Source: Crotophaga sulcirostris | Taxonomy: Eukaryota > Chordata > Aves > Cuculiformes > Crotophagidae | NCBI GenBank assembly: GCA_013397455.1 | Contig: VYZB01000339.1 | Coordinates: forward strand, 186,001-250,000 | Direction: 5' to 3' | DNA: 64,000 nt | Shown: positions 1 through 12,258 of the stretch, in pieces | How positions within the stretch are numbered: position 1 is the first letter of the stretch | How the letters are laid out: each line of letters starts with the position of its first letter | The notes under the pieces: generated by a model | What the model saw: only the letters and a program-made list of their open reading frames with translations | Told to the model about the DNA's origin: nothing | Database searches by the model: none | Made by a program: the position numbers and the translations under genes

Positions 1-3000
1 TCTTGGGTCCCTGAGGCTTAACACGAAGTTATACATGAAATGTATATGGCTGGGAATCAAAACCTAATAAATGTGGTGGTGCTCAATCTTTTCCCATCTT
101 CCTAGTATGTTTTCAGGTCAACAGCAAAATTTTCTTCTAAAACAGAAGGTGGAAAGTTAATAGTCCATTGTAGATCTTAAAGTTCAAACATTTGCTGTGA
201 TTTACATCCACCATGAACCATGTAGATTATTTTCGTTGAGTCATTAAATCACAAGAGATATATCAGATTTTGATGCTACTTGATGAGAAATGAAGTTTGC
301 AAATGTCAAAACCTTTCATGGCAGGAGTGTTTGTAATTTTTTTTTCTGGAAAAAACAAGAACTCTGTGTTATTTCTGCTTGATTTAGTTAAAGTGTGATA
401 ATTTAACTTTTGCACGTAATAACATTTTATTTCAAATAACATAACATGTTTAATATGCATACTGTCATTTGAGAGAAGCAAAAATATTTTCTGTTTTCTA
501 AAATAACATCAAATCCCATCTAAAGAAAAATATATGAAAACGTTGATTTTTCACTGTTGAAACACAAGTAATTAGAAAATCTTCAGGATTTCCCTCAAGA
601 ATCAAATTTCTCTTCTAAGTTTATGTTCTGTTTTTTTGCAAAAGCATCTGTCTTAAAAACTGTGCTGCCTATGCTAATTTATGCAACATTTAACTAAATA
701 GATCCCATCAATGAAGCAAAGGAAAATATTTACATCTTTATCTCCAGTGCGTTTTTGTTTTTCAAAAAACTCTCACAGGCCTAGGGTTTATAATCATTCA
801 AGCAAATATTGGCACAAGTAACGTTCAACCAAGTTAGGACCTCTTTTTAGTAGATGCTACATAAACATACAGTGTGTGCAACCCTGTGTCCCAGAGTGTT
901 CACAGTTCAAAAACACAAACTGTAACAGGTGGATGACAAACAAGTAGAGAAGGTGAAGTAACTTGTACAGCAGAGTGCTTTAGTGCAACTAATTAGTTGT
1001 GCAACTCAGAGCCCATTGGTGACAGTAATAAAGAAATGTTTTGAGGAAGACATAAAAAACAGCGTCTCCTTCACTTTCAGTTTTCTAATAATATATGCGA
1101 AAGTGTTGTCAGCAATACTTTACCAAAAATTGTCCATTTTTTTCAATAATGAAGTGGTATGATCTACCCTGTTAAGTAATCAGCCTTTGAAAGATTGTTG
1201 AGAGTTCATACAGCTTTTCTAAAGCATGAATTGCAAAATAAAAATGAAATATTAGTTTAATAACATTAGACCAACAATTTAATGTGCTTATAATTTTCAA
1301 AGAACCTAAGCAATAAGCATCAAGAGTTGATATTAAATTCTGTTTTCTTATTTTCAAAATTACTTTACGTTTCCCAATGGACACTTTAAATGTTTGCTGT
1401 TGCATTCCATCTGAAGAGAATCATGGATGATATCACATATGAAAACATGAAAGTTAGCCCAATCGGGGATATTACATCTGCCAGTGTCTTGTTTTTTTCC
1501 AATATGCTCTTGGAATTCCTAAAAGTTTTTGAGTTAATGCTTCCAGTAAGACATAACTTCCCATCCCCTGGAAAATGTAATAGTAATTTTGAAGTTTAAG
1601 TGTATGAGGTTTTGTTTTGGTTTTATTTGTTTGCTTGCTTTTTAAAAAAAATCCTTAGGAAATTCAGGTGAATTATAGAACATTTCAAAATTTATTGAGG
1701 ATGTCTAATTTTTTGTGATGTCTTTTGATAGGTCAGTTGCAGTAGGTAGCCAGAGATATGTACTACTTCAATATCTCACTTGAACTGTGGGTACAGACTC
1801 CAAGTATACCTACCACAGTGAAGTTTCTCCACTGCAGCAGCATCATACTGCATAAATATAATCCTGCGATTCAAATGTAGCTTCTAAGGAGCAAAGTAGT
1901 TCTCCCTGCTGATTTACTTTAAGTCCAGACAAAGGAAACCCTTATTAAAACAACAGAGGTCATTGCATGAATGAAGTAAACACATAGGCTAGTAGATTTT
2001 TCTAGGTATAGTTTCTATATATATAGCTTTACTCCTATCCAAATATATTTCTCATTCATGCAAGTTTTTAATATGTCTGTATGCCATTTTCATTTGTTTG
2101 CAAAAATAATTTGATATATTTTCTGAAAAGTTACTAAATGTGTGCATGGAGCAGTATCAACTTTCAAGGCTGTGAATGTTTTGATAAAATAATTAAAGTA
2201 GAATTTAATGGAACACCTTCTCTCTCATTTTGCCTAATGCACACTTTTCTTTTGCAGAAAGTAGTATCTCTTTCTCCATCAATATTTATTCACTCAAAAA
2301 GTGCAGGTAATTTGCAAGTTTTATACTGAAGGGTAGGACCTCATGGATATAACTTAGGAGATCACTGTTCTAAACTTTGAGATGCTCAGAATCCTATTAT
2401 TTTTGCAGTGTCATTGATTTCTTAGGTTAACTTTTGCTCTTCTCCAACTCACCAGTGAGGTCTTATAGCTACGTGTCTTAGAAAATGCACTGTCAATTCT
2501 TTTCCCAGGGTTATTGCCCTTTTCTTGACATGAAAGGCTTTCTGTTTGTAAGAATGTACAATATTTTCTAAGAAATAAAAAGCAAGGAAGGAAACAGAAA
2601 CAGAGGAGAGGAGAGTGAATTCGTCCCTTTCTTTTACTGTCTTGTGTTGTTTCAAGGAAGAACAGCTCTGAGTATAACTTAGGCAAGCCATGAAAGGTTG
2701 TCTCACATATGAGAGCTGCCTCTTTCTAGATAATGCAATTTTACGTGCTTGTTGGCTAGGGCTTTCTATCATGTTATCATACATGGAATGCTTTACACAT
2801 CAGGTTTATCAGACTTTTTTCAACTTTTGGTGGTGATGAAGGCTTCTAAAATTTCTTCTAATTGCAACTCTGCTAAGGTTTACATCAATTATACATTCAA
2901 AAGTTGAAGTTTTCATGTTATACAAGCTATAACATGTGATACCTCATAATGTATACAATGTGATGTCATATCCTCACATGAACTTTTACTGCAGAAAACT

Positions 3001-4859
3001 GGAATGAAAATTCTATCGTACATGTAGGAGAAAGTTTTGCTTCTGATCACTAAGAAAGTGTATGTTAGTGTCTGGAATAGGCCTTTGCATCATGAATGAG
3101 AATGTAATCATTGTTCTTTATGTCAACCAAATAGTAAATAGCACTGTGAAAACTGCCTGACCTTTTTATTTATCATGCATGACTTTGTTAGACAGAGACT
3201 TCCCTCTGGTGAGCTGCATTGCAGTCTAAGCCTAGGTGAGGAATGTGGTCTAGTGATTATAGCTGCACATCCTGGCATGCACACAAAATCACTCATAAAT
3301 AGCAACTGCTATAAAGATGCACTTAGAGCCTTGCAAACCAAGAGTGTACGCCTTGGTCCTCTCCTGTTACATGGTGATACCAAATGTGCATGAGCTGTAC
3401 AGTCAAACCACCTATCAACTATAAGACCAGGGATCCTTGGTCTGCAGTATCTACTCCCTGCCCAAGATTAAGTAGATATGGAAACAGTGGCTATGAAAAC
3501 TGTGGGCTGTGCCCCCATGGCAATTTGTGCTGTTCACTCTCCACTTCCCTCTTTCCCAAGCACTCCTTGCAGGAATGTAGGTAGCACACTGTGAGTGCGA
3601 TAAACTCTTCTATCACTGGCAGCCACTCAGCTGATGGTTATTATTAGCTTTTGTTTTGTTCCAGGGCTGGCTAGACTGCCATTGAAATTCACACATACTG
3701 TTACCCAGTTGGGCAGGCATTCCCAGGAAAGACAATAGCCAAGTGCGTCCTAATGTTGACAACAGAAAGATCCATCCACCTCACAGCTCTCTTTCATAGG
3801 ACTCCCAAGAAAAGAGGTTATATAAAGACTCATGGGTCAGATGAATTGCCTTAGCAGATTGCAAGTGCCTGGGGCTTGCAAGGAAAAGCAATGGCAGATC
3901 CTCTGCCATAAGTAAAAATACTCACCTGCCAGTAAATATGTTAGGAAAAAAATTGCTTAAGCAGAGAATAACCATATATATGGATATGTTTATTTATGTC
4001 TGTTTGTGTATATTATGAAAGGAAATTATTTTTCATTCTTCTCCCTACTACCTCATAAAGAACTAGATAAGACTTGTTGGCTCCACACATTACTTTTCTA
4101 TTGTGTTTAGAATGTTCCTTCTTTGCTGTATCTTCATTCATAAAAGATCACTGTACTAATTATTCGTGTGTTTCCCACTATTCTTATGTAACTCTCAGAT
4201 TCTTCTTTTCTGGTGTGTGGTGGGCAATACCCTGGTGTCTTTGGACCACTGAGAAGATGTGCACCGCATGTGGTTTGCATTCTCTGACGCTCCACCATGT
4301 CTGTCACCAGGCATGCAGCTAACTTCTAACTAATGTCCCTGCTTCTGGATGCCCACTCTTTAGAAGGACTTCAATGTCTATTGTAAGGTTTCTTCACAAA
4401 ATAAGGCAGAGTCTACTTCTGTAGTCAAAATGTATCTAGAAAAACTTCATTTATCGTAAGGAGTGTGATTGCATTTGTTATTTTGGGATGCTTGGAGAAG
4501 CCAGGAAAGGCTGAATATCTTTTTGTAAGAGCTGTTTTTCCATGCTTGTTGTTTCCATGCTTTGCCTGTTTAAGGAAACTGCAATTTTACATCTCCATCT
4601 GTAGCTAAGGGTAGAAACATCTTTGTCTTTTTGGTCTGATTGAACATTTGATATTCCACTTCTGTCCTTTTATCTGTGGCAATACTCTCATTTCCAGTCA
4701 GAAAACATTCCTTTTCTTCGTAAATAGCCTTCTAAGATACACTTCACTTTCAGCATTGTATTTAATGAGGATAAAATTGGTGGTAAACCAGAGAGACCAA
4801 CAAGTGACTCCACTTTTCTGCTCTTCATGTTTTCATTTGTTCTCTCCTTTCTCTTTAGC
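1..4859. other. AT-rich single-copy DNA, no gene recognised
   Basis: I see no recognisable coding region, RNA gene or interspersed repeat here. Open frames are all short (the longest about 111 codons, minus strand near 2449-2784), lack family motifs and are typical of chance in AT-rich DNA. Scattered TATA-like runs and poly-A signals occur but have no supporting structure. The stretch is consistent with intergenic or deep intronic vertebrate DNA. Confidence 0.6.
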
Positions 4860-4860
4860 C

Positions 4861-4881
4861 TAATAAAATAAAATAAAATAA
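4861..4881. repeat. (AAAAT)n microsatellite
   Basis: A short pentanucleotide tandem repeat of about four AAAAT units. It is too short to be more than a minor simple repeat. Confidence 0.8.
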
Positions 4882-6672
4882 CTTTTACTCTAATATACCT
4901 GTTTTGCTGGCATTCTCTTGAGAGACAGTTCTTTAAAATGGATTTCCATTTATTGAGTGGTTTCTAAAATGTTTACAGGCCCCTAGGCTTTAAAATATTT
5001 CCCAACAATTAAAATATGCATAAATATTTCCTAGGTAGTTCTCAAGTATTATGGAGGAGTATCTTTTAGAAGTGAAAAAGTCCTCACTTTTTTTTGTACA
5101 GGCTCTACATCCCAAGAAATACAGAAATAATCAGTGCTAGACAAAAGATATGCTCCTTAGCTGTAGGAGGAATCACTTACCATGTCTCTTGCTCCTAGAT
5201 CTTTCATCGTAAATTTAATAGCCTCTCATACTTTCATGTTTTCTTCCTCAGGGTCTATATTTATCTCTGCATAAATCTTATGCCTTGTTAAAATCTATGC
5301 CCTTATTCCAAATCCAATGATTAAAGCATACTGTTGAACTTTCCGAAAACTTGGGCTGAGCTCATAAAGTCTATTCTAAATTACAGTTGTGCTCAGAACA
5401 CATGGAAAAGGCTACGTCTGAGGTAAACCATTAGTTGCAATGTCTCACTAGAGTGGAGAAGAAGAGTTAGATGTCTCAGGTTTGGATTAACCATAAAGCT
5501 GGATCAGAAGTAGATTTTTTTTGTTTTGGTAAATGTTGAACTGAGAAATTGATTATGTCAGAGCAGAAACCTTGGACCAAAGTTTTTACAGCGTTACAGG
5601 ACTTACAAATCCAGGGACTTGGGCAAGGACACAGTGTTGCATTTTGGAAACATGGCAGGCCATAGCAGACATTTAGGTGGTGGTTGATCAGATGCAGGAC
5701 ACGAGTTCTTGCTAACAGATGAGACATCCTGGGTGCGATGTTAAGTAATGTGTCTAATGTCCCTCACTGATCTTGAAGGTAGAAGCATGTGATTTATGTT
5801 TGATATGGGAGACATCTGCAACATTTCCAGAGCAGTTTATGGAGCTAACACTATGCACCTCTTTGCCTGCAAGACCAAAGAGGCTATAAAGTCCCATTTG
5901 CAAAGAGAAGCTCTGCCGGTCTAGGAAACCAGGCAACAGCTGGTGAACTACCACTACTGTTATTGTTATCTCATGCTTTTAAGTAGCTACTTGGTTCTTA
6001 TGAAAAGCTTTGGTGGTTGGAAGGAAATCCCAGCATTTGCAGCTCTCAGACAGTCAGTTTCAGGGTGGAAAATCAGGCCAGGAAGCAATCTGCTGGCTAT
6101 GCTAGACGCTTTGTCAATTTAAAGCTGGAAAGGCAGACTTCAGACACTGTCAAGAAGTCATCTAACAGACACATGGAGATGCTCTTGCTGCTAGAAGAGT
6201 GGCAGGTTTGCAGCACTGGCATTCAAACCAGGAGGCCTCAGGTCTTCTAGAGCTACTGAGGCTGAAGTTTTCATTCAGAAAACATAGTTCGTGTTCCTAA
6301 TTCAGGTATGGATTCATCAAGACTCTTCAATCCATGCTTAAGTCAATAATTTTTAAACACAAATATGCAATTGGAGCATATGTTTTACAGTTTTTGCTAC
6401 TTGAGGAGCTTAGCCCTTTTCCTGATCAGCCAGCTGGTTCGTTGTGTATTAACTGAATACAAGTTTGAAAATGAGGTCCTGAATTATTATATACTAAAAA
6501 CCAGATGTCTCAGTAGTGCTTTTTATTTATGCATTTATTTTTGGTTCCTTCTGCCTAAAATCTTCTTCAGCTCCTTGTAGCCTGGATAATTCTTTGGCTG
6601 AAAATTCAGGTACCTCTCAAATAAGTTAATATGGTATTTGCTACTTGAATCTTCACTATTACATAGCATAGC

Positions 6673-6704
6673 CAGTATCTATTTTAGGCAGTATCTATTT
6701 TACC
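6673..6704. repeat. 16-bp direct tandem duplication
   Basis: The unit CAGTATCTATTTTAGG is followed at once by a second copy that differs only at its end. It looks like a replication-slippage duplication. Confidence 0.75.
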
Positions 6705-6824
6705 TTGAAATTGTAGGGAATAGCTGATTATTAGTAAATGGTAATATTAATTATAGTATTACAAAAATTACGTACCTATATCTTTATAATAATGCTAAAT
6801 AATTGAGATCTGACATTAAAAATG

Positions 6825-6849
6825 ATCACATAATCAGTGATTATGTGAT
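6825..6849. repeat. Perfect inverted repeat, 12-bp arms
   Basis: ATCACATAATCA at 6825-6836 and TGATTATGTGAT at 6838-6849 are exact reverse complements with a single-base spacer. A second, smaller inverted repeat lies three bases downstream. Confidence 0.85.
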
Positions 6850-6852
6850 TAT

Positions 6853-6868
6853 AACCCTTACAAGGGTT
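6853..6868. repeat. Perfect inverted repeat, 7-bp arms
   Basis: AACCCTT and AAGGGTT are separated by two bases, directly after the 12-bp palindrome. The two together make a tandem pair of short potential stem-loops. No RNA gene family is recognised. Confidence 0.8.
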
Positions 6869-8409
6869 AGTGGTGTGAAAGCTTTGAGTCAGAGGACAAG
6901 TGCTTTATATCAACTGATGCTTTAGCAGTTAAAGGAAAACAGACAAGATGACTTCTATAACTAGGTAAATTAATTACTCTAATTTACATAGTTCAATAGC
7001 TTATTACAATGCATGAGTATATTTTTTGTGTTAAATACTCTTTTATTTCATTTGATGGATTTTATTTTGAGATTTTTAAATTATATGAAGTCAGTATCTG
7101 CTTTGACTATTTCCGTTTGTGATCAGCAAGTAAAAATGGAATAACAAGATTTCCAGAGGCTACTCTGTTTAGAATCCCTTAAATATTGACAAAGGTATTA
7201 CCATTGGTTTGAAACTAGTGGTCTAGTCTTTCTGAAGAGGTATGTGAAAATGAAATGGCTTTTGGAAGGTACGACCTGCATTCATACTTGCCCTCATGCG
7301 TGATGAATCAATGGAATTGGATGAGAAAAGAAAATTAATCCTGCAGATTTTTCATCAGGATAAAATCTCCCTTCGCTCAGTAGTGCAACTTTCATGAACA
7401 ACATCTAATGAGGCAAGAACTGCTCGTGGAACACATCAATGGTTCTAGATGCATCTGTCTTTGAAATATATTGGAATGTAATTTCTGAGAAACTGCAGCT
7501 TCTGTGAAAAAAGTGCCTAGTTGAAACTTAAGTATGGTTGAAGAGAGTAAACAACAACATAATACTCCATGAAGTCTTCTTTAGAAACAACTCACCTTAA
7601 ATGTTTGATTAATATGCTTCACTGTATTCAATTTCTTTTTGTTTTCAAATCTGAGTTCACATTTGGGAGTTTTGGTTATATGTAACCTCCTTCTGCAAAG
7701 GACTTCCAAAGTTCTGTTCCAACGCAGTAACCTTAAGAAGTATTAATCATTTTTGATATTTGAAGCTTTCCTATAATTAGATTAACACAAAGGCTGAAAG
7801 GAGGTTTTGTTCTCACTTTAGAAGTCAACCTTCTCTTTGCTCACTGAACAATTTTTGGATACACATCAAATATCCCTTACAGAGAAGTTTATCGTTATCA
7901 CTAGTTCTGCCATTATGTTGTGGTAACCCTTTACTTCCCGTTGCACCAGGCACTCTACAGATGAGTGCCAAGAACCTCTGTATAGCTTGCACTCTCAACT
8001 GGCAATTCAGGGAAGAGGTGGGGAAACAGCGACATAAGAAGCTAAAATTATTTTCTAGAAAGACTAGAACATTTCTGAAAATTCCAGAGAAAAAATGCGT
8101 ATAATAGGAACACATCTTAATGCAGAAGGTGCAAGCCCTGTGTTGTAGCTTAAGTCTGCCCTCTCTTTTGTGTATCTACCATAATTGTGGGAGATTAGGG
8201 AGCTTCCTAACACTGTGGCTCTTGGAAAGGACATGGGGAAAAGTACGTGTCAGATGAGAAATCTGAAACTAAGTAACACCACAAGACTTCTACATGCTGC
8301 GACTTTCCGTGCATTTTGGAACTGTCTTTGACAAAACAGACTTCTTGATTTCTTGAATCCTAGTTGAGGGTCTTAAGTACTGTATTCAACTATATACATA
8401 CATTACCGC

Positions 8410-8449
8410 TATATATATATATACACATATATATATATGTATATATATA
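8410..8449. repeat. (TA)n-rich microsatellite
   Basis: An alternating TA tract with occasional C or G, nearly self-complementary. It is a simple repeat with cruciform potential. Confidence 0.85.
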
Positions 8450-8888
8450 GTGATAGTGGTAATTCTGAAGTGTTCAAAAGTGCTCTGCTGTACAAAACAG
8501 CTCAGGTTCAGTCCTTGTTGGGTTTTCTGCATCATATTGATAGTTGCGTTTTTGTTTAACAGTGTTCCCATTTATGTCTAGAATAAAAATCACAAGCTTT
8601 ATCACAGAAGACCCAATGATATCCCAGGCAGTTGGGAAAATTAGTAGAAGTTGCTTTGGGATAACTCAGATAATGAATTAGTAAAGTAGGTTTAACTCAT
8701 TATGCTCTTACAGTCTGTGTTTGTTGCTTTGTCTCCCAAAATGTTCTATGTTGAAGAGAATATTATACTAATAATTATCTGTATTTTTCCCTCAGGTGTC
8801 TGTAATCCAGACAACATAAAGGAAGAATAAATTGCATAGGATGATATAATCGATAGCAAGGAATAACTTAAGAGCTGATGTGATAAAT
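8450..8888. other. Single-copy DNA, nothing recognised
   Basis: Nothing that can be supported as a feature is seen between the TA microsatellite and the 16-bp minisatellite. Confidence 0.55.
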
Positions 8889-8932
8889 AATAAATAATTG
8901 CAATGATAAATAATTGCAATGATAAATAATTC
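8889..8932. repeat. 16-bp minisatellite, about 2.7 copies
   Basis: The unit GATAAATAATTGCAAT occurs at 8905-8920, with an almost identical copy just before it (first base differs) and a partial copy after it. It is a short, near-perfect tandem array. Confidence 0.85.
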
Positions 8933-11451
8933 CATTAAGTCAATCAGTTTATGATACCTCTGTAACTTAGAGCCAGCATTGATTTCAGGTAACTATCATT
9001 GCACAGAACTACAAATGTACTGTGTAATGAGTTTCTTAATGATGATAATTTGGAGCTAAGGAGGAGGAAGATATAGATGGGACCAAGAGCAGAACATGTG
9101 CATGAATCTGAAAAACCTCTCTGTGTGTTGTGGTACATTAAGCTATAACTGTTCATTTAATTATTGGGTTCATGTAGTGTAAGTGTGGTAAGAATAGATG
9201 GCTCCCATTCATTTAACTGTTTCCCATCCCCTTCCATCTGACTGTTACACATCTCCACTGCTTATTGCCTGAGCCCTCACTCCCACATTCCTTTCTAACT
9301 TCTCTGAGTCACGATTAGATTTTCTACCCTCTAGCTGCAACTTATTGGCAGATGGTTTTAGCTGAATTTAGGCAGGCACAGATGCCTTCGTGCTTGCTGT
9401 CTTTGCAAACAGATAAAAAAAAAAGAAGGAAAAAATTAACTACAATCAACTTCGTGTTCCTTTCTTTCACCCTTTGTGTGTGTGAGTGTGCATGTGAGCT
9501 ATCTATGCCTCCATGAATATTTGACCTGCCCTGAAAAAGAAGGAATAATGGCAAAGAGACTCATTGTACTGACAAGTAATAAAAATCGGTGTTTATTTTA
9601 TATTATTTTATTTTCAGAAGGTCTAGGAGATTATAGATCACTTGCAAGTCTCATTTAGTACAGAACATATCTAGAAATTGAGCTTGAGCTAGTAAATCCT
9701 TCCCATGAGTCTATTGCATATCTGATAATCTTCTGTAGGCAAACTATGCCTCTTGTGTTCATTCTTTAGTGTTTTTGTATAATTTTAGTCTCCTTAACTC
9801 TTAATATTTGGTGCAATGAAGGAAGGTAAAAGTTGTTAGTGTTTAGGTAAAAAGGACAAAAGAGAATTGGCAGTTTTACAGCCTCAATCTTTGCAGAAAA
9901 AGATGTTCCACAAAATAGTTGCACATACTTCTGTGATCAGTGCTGTTTCAAATTGTGCCACAATTAAAGGTGATGTAAAGCTGAAATCCTAAGTATTTCA
10001 ACACAATCCTTAGTCTTCTATGGAAAAAATAAACAATAGTTTTGTAATTCAGTTGATATCTCATTGTAAACCATTCTTAGAAAGTAAGAGAAACTATAGA
10101 AATCAAAACTAAATCATAAGGTAAGAAATGTGTTTGAGTTCTGGCTCTCTAACGTCCTGCTTGGTTTCTATACATGAAACTCTGCAGGAAATAAGTCCTC
10201 CTACCTTCCAGTTTGGACCTACAAGATTCATCCTAAAATTGGATTTGGTATTCTCTTATTTGTGAAATTTCTAGATTTCTCTCTTACCACTTTTCCATCT
10301 TGTAGAATTTAGAGTGAAAAAATGTGCTTCAATTCATGCATCTAAACTAAGGATTAAAAAAAATCCCAAAACAAACCTGAAGGGACACTTCCTTTTACAC
10401 CTTTTACATAACTGTAGAAACCAAACAGCAGCCATCTTGTAATTTTTTTCCCAAATAATTGAGCAATTTTTGAGAAACACTGAAAGATACAGCAGTACTC
10501 TTGCCAAGTAAATCCCAGAAGTGTCAGAAGCCAAAAGCCTTCAGACTTTGAAAGAGTGTCTCATACACCTGTTATTTAATATTTTATAAATAATCCATAA
10601 TTAAACAAATCTCTTCATTGTGTTTCTGCACCTTCATAAGAGATAAGAGTTAAAACTGAAAAAGGAAAATCGTGCAACATGGATCACTAAAGGCAAACAG
10701 AGAGCTACAAAGCAATTTATTCTGCTGGTTCATGTTTAATTTGCATTTGAATAATGTTCATTTCATCTGAACATTAACATCTAAATCTAGTTTTAGTGAG
10801 AGATGAATACTTTAGTAACTTGTCATTTCTGCTGAGAATTTTAGCCAAAACATGAAATATTGTAATTATAGAAAGATTATTTTTATGATAGGATTTGGTC
10901 CTTATTTAATAAGAGTAAATACAAACCAGTCATACACAATTTTGAACCTGTGTATGATATCTCCAGTAGATCTCTCTTCCAGAGACTTAACACAGAAAAT
11001 GGTGGAGCTTTCGCGTGAGAAGTTATTGAATCAAAAATATTAGTTGTCATTGTTGTGAAATATATATAAACATGCAGAAACTAAGAAAAATAACTCCACT
11101 ACATGGAGGACATGCATGGGAAAGGCAGCACTCATACATTTTTAACAGTATGGCTGCTCTAAAATGTTTTTCATTTACGTTTGTCATAATAATGTCTCAG
11201 TGTTTTCCAAGAGAAATCAATGGCATTAGGGAGATGTATGTGAGTTTCGTTGGGTATCTGGCTTTCCCTCTCTGTTCCTGGTGAAAATGCTACTGTTTCA
11301 TTCATTAGTGTAAGAACAGGGTAATACTTGGAAGAGGTCATCTTTTGTTGTGAGTCTAAGTGAAGTAAGATTTGACTCCATTTGATTCACCATCCAATTA
11401 TTTTAATGTTAATGTCAAGAGAAAACTAAGGCAGGACAAACCAACACGAAC
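8933..11451. other. AT-rich single-copy DNA, no gene recognised
   Basis: Open frames are 60-70 codons and show no family motif. No interspersed repeat or RNA gene is recognised. Confidence 0.55.
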
Positions 11452-11465
11452 AAAAAAAAAAAAAA
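11452..11465 (+). repeat. A-run
   Basis: A homopolymer of about 14 A. I found no recognisable retroposed body upstream and no convincing target-site duplication, so I do not call it a retrocopy tail. Confidence 0.7.
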
Positions 11466-11618
11466 GAAAGAAGCCTGCAAGGTTTGAGCATTGACTGAGT
11501 GCATTTTTTGATGTGTTAAACTATCAGTAGAGCTATCTTGTGCAAGCAAGTGGAAGGAGTGGCTGTAGGACTGGTGATTCAGAAAAGCACTTCAGTATTT
11601 AAATTTTTTTAACGTGGT

Positions 11619-12258
11619 TTACATTAGACAATGCTTGTCCAGCTGTAAGAGATTTTTAACATAAAGTGGATCTGGATATTTGACATAGTTGATTATACAG
11701 GATAGTGACACTGCTTCTGTCTCTGGAGGAGTTTGTGTTTCCTTACTACTACATATATGACTAAAGATTGCAAGATCATTTTCTTCAAAAAGGTCTGACT
11801 GTCCTAAAGGCACTGGGGCTGCCTGCAGACACAGCACCTGTAAGATGCACGATGAGTCACTTCTACAGTTTACGTGGTAATTGCACTGTTTTATTCTTCT
11901 CTGTGGTAAGCAGGAAAACTTGAGATGCATCCTCCAGGCAGATGAATGTTTATATGTGATAGACTGCTGCATCACTTCGGTTTTCAGTGTGAAGTAAGAG
12001 TCAAGTCATCTTCATTTTACCTTGATACTCTAAACAACACTCATGTTTAGAAAGCAGCATGGCTAGGAGGTGTTTCTGTACCTGCCTGTAAGCATGCAAT
12101 TCCCCAGCCTGTAAATAAAAACTACTGAGTTTCTGCTCTGCTTGTCCAACTGTACCACTCTGCAATGACTCACAGGACTCAGTGCCTTGCATTATCTCAG
12201 ACAGCTTTTGTAACTCTTCACAGGACAAAATTTTTGATGCCCCCTTGCTGGCAAACAA
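11619..12258 (-). pseudogene. Possible decayed gene fragment (unidentified)
   Basis: Two neighbouring minus-strand open segments, 85 codons (12258-12001) and 118 codons (11975-11619), lie in different frames. Between them a third frame reads protein-like across about 11996-11871, but it is broken by stops. The upstream segment contains a predicted amphipathic helical stretch (AEQKLSSFYLQAGELHAYRQ). On the minus strand it is preceded by a pyrimidine run and AG dinucleotides that could be a splice acceptor, with CAAG/GTAAAA as a possible donor near 12021. What I see is only unusually long, protein-like open DNA needing frame changes. The inference is a degraded gene or retrocopy fragment. No family was recognised, and chance remains a serious alternative. 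Confidence 0.22.

Larger units (their letters stand above)
4882..8409. other. Single-copy DNA with small tandem and inverted repeats
   Basis: No gene is recognised. The stretch holds one 16-bp tandem duplication near 6.67 kb and two adjacent inverted repeats near 6.83 kb, listed separately. Open frames up to 96 codons show no family motifs. Confidence 0.55.

Noticed and set aside
3181..3290. tRNA-like A-box (GTGGTCTAGTGATTATAGC)
   Set aside because: No matching B-box or cloverleaf could be found downstream, so neither a tRNA gene nor a SINE is supported.
3971..3985. CArG-like CCATATATATGG
   Set aside because: The AT core is eight bases, not the six required for a serum-response element.
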